Positions 63,263 to 64,000 of a DNA stretch of 64,000 nt are shown here, in pieces. The position numbers were made by a program, and so were the translations under genes. A model generated the notes under the pieces. That model saw nothing but the letters and a program-made list of their open reading frames with translations. It searched no databases and was not told the origin of the DNA. Source of the DNA: an uncultured Campylobacter sp. (GTDB taxonomy: Bacteria; Campylobacterota; Campylobacteria; Campylobacterales; Campylobacteraceae); NCBI GenBank assembly GCA_934718785.1, contig CAKVAF010000011.1:3227-67226 (forward strand), in the 5' to 3' direction. How positions within the stretch are numbered: position 1 is the stretch's first letter; every line of letters begins with the position of its first letter.

Positions 63263-64000
63263 ATGGCTAAAAATGTGATTTTATTAGGCGGGTCAAATTC
63301 AGTAAAAGTATTTGGACTTCAAGCAGGTTTTTTAAAAGCCAAGGCTAATTTAACGAATTTGGCACTTGGTGGTTCTACTTGTATGCAAAGTTTGTATGCG
63401 ATTTTGCATACAAAAAATCAACAAGCACTTGAGAAGGCTGATTTAATTGTTACTGAAAGCAATATTAATGATATAGGCAATTTTCATCATCTTAGTTTAA
63501 ATACAGGTAAACTTAGAATTATTGATTATTTTTATGAAAATTTATATAAATTAAATAAAAAAGTTTTGATCTTACTTTTACCTTTTAGAGAGAAAAATTA
63601 TAAGGCTATTATTAATAATATACATAAACTCAATGCTATAAAATATGGTTTTAATCTCATTGATATGCAAGAATATTATAAAACATATCATTTGCAAGAA
63701 TTTGGAGAAAGGCACGATAAATATCATCAATTCTCAACGATTATGAATAAGCTTAGTTATAATATTGTATATAATATTGATAAATTTAAATATCCTAATC
63801 AGTCAATTTTAATTCCCACCCAAAGCCCTAAATTTAAAATTTGTAAAACAGATGAACTTATAGGTTCAGAACAATTTGAAAGTATTGAATATAAAAATTC
63901 AATGTTTAATGAAAAAATTAAACATCTAAATAAAGATACAAAGCTTTATTTTCCAAAAAATTATGAAGGATGTGAAATTCTAGCTTTCAATGCTTGGAAT
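63263..64000 (+). CDS. SGNH-hydrolase-like protein, 3' end outside window
   Basis: 246 codons are visible from ATG 63263 and the frame is still open at the edge. NVILLGGSNSVKVFGLQAG at the start stands where the GDS block of SGNH/GDSL esterases is expected (Ser in GSNS), ALGGSTCMQ resembles block II, and ESNINDIGN resembles block III (GxND); a later RHDKYHQFS may supply the DxxH pair. Proteins of this class in Campylobacter are often linked to glycan or surface-polymer acyl changes, but no role is assigned. AT content is high and Asn/Lys/Ile codons dominate compared with neighbouring core genes, suggesting an accessory gene. Confidence 0.6.
   Translation, partial: MAKNVILLGGSNSVKVFGLQAGFLKAKANLTNLALGGSTCMQSLYAILHTKNQQALEKADLIVTESNINDIGNFHHLSLNTGKLRIIDYFYENLYKLNKKVLILLLPFREKNYKAIINNIHKLNAIKYGFNLIDMQEYYKTYHLQEFGERHDKYHQFSTIMNKLSYNIVYNIDKFKYPNQSILIPTQSPKFKICKTDELIGSEQFESIEYKNSMFNEKIKHLNKDTKLYFPKNYEGCEILAFNAWN

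Overview
The window is AT-rich and looks like Campylobacter sensu stricto (Campylobacterota, jejuni/coli/upsaliensis/lari type). The support is the flagellar pair flgP-flgQ behind gyrA, the lipoprotein gene mapA and the transformation gene ctsW ahead of gyrA, a fused trpGD, the order serA-x-rpsA-ispH-aroA-pheT-pheS-HIT, hrcA-grpE-dnaK, and a cprRS-like two-component pair. These blocks match C. jejuni neighbourhoods as I remember them but are joined in a different order. The species cannot be fixed from the sequence alone. I saw no tRNA, rRNA or CRISPR array.

Layout: 1-1872 is the start of a type I restriction subunit (hsdR) leaving the window. 1976-5797 holds mutS2, a small membrane protein and murC (minus strand). 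5994-11880 holds an NhaC-type antiporter, trmA, ilvA and amt (plus strand). 12417-22990 is the accessory zone. It contains a lipoprotein gene whose last codons were replaced by a precisely bounded 3000-bp IS1595/ISXO2-like transposon (8-bp target duplication TTATAAAA) carrying a type II restriction-modification pair behind its transposase; a chemoreceptor; a decaying conjugative or mobilisable island (5'-truncated relaxase-like coiled coil, MazE/MazF remnants, frameshifted zeta-like toxin, secretion-type small protein, truncated coupling protein); an IS605-type tnpB element and a deleted copy of it inside mazF. 23094-27821 holds a TSUP permease, the heat-shock operon hrcA-grpE-dnaK with HAIR-like operators, and a uracil/hypoxanthine-DNA glycosylase. 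28311-32523 holds a GlcD-like oxidase, an exported protein, an M23 peptidase and an HdeD-like protein. 32955-42123 holds rpoD, a tightly overlapping trpE-trpGD-trpF-amidotransferase operon, and glyS with a second M23 peptidase. 42287-53867 holds the cprRS-like pair and the serA-to-pheS run. 53976-64000 holds a HIT protein, dctA, mapA-ctsW-gyrA-flgP-flgQ, a FUSC-like protein, hemJ and an incomplete SGNH-like gene.

The strongest observations are: (1) the 3.0-kb transposon that packages a type II R-M system with exact ends and a reconstructable empty site; (2) GyrA carrying Ile86 (ATA) and Asn90 (AAC), the classical Campylobacter quinolone-resistance changes; (3) an intergenic 20-bp GC-centred palindrome family (AAAAC-WGCGGCGC-RGTTTT, seven copies) often combined with dispersed TCATTGCGAG/GCAATCC units; (4) a series of specific lesions in the island (ATA at the mazE start, an IS605 scar in mazF, a homopolymer frameshift in zeta, a repeat at the break of the coupling protein); (5) an orphan divergent amidotransferase closing a trp operon without trpB/trpA, and a Lys/Ser/Thr-rich tail on TrpE; (6) HAIR-like sites before hrcA and a perfectly spaced sigma-54 motif before flgP.
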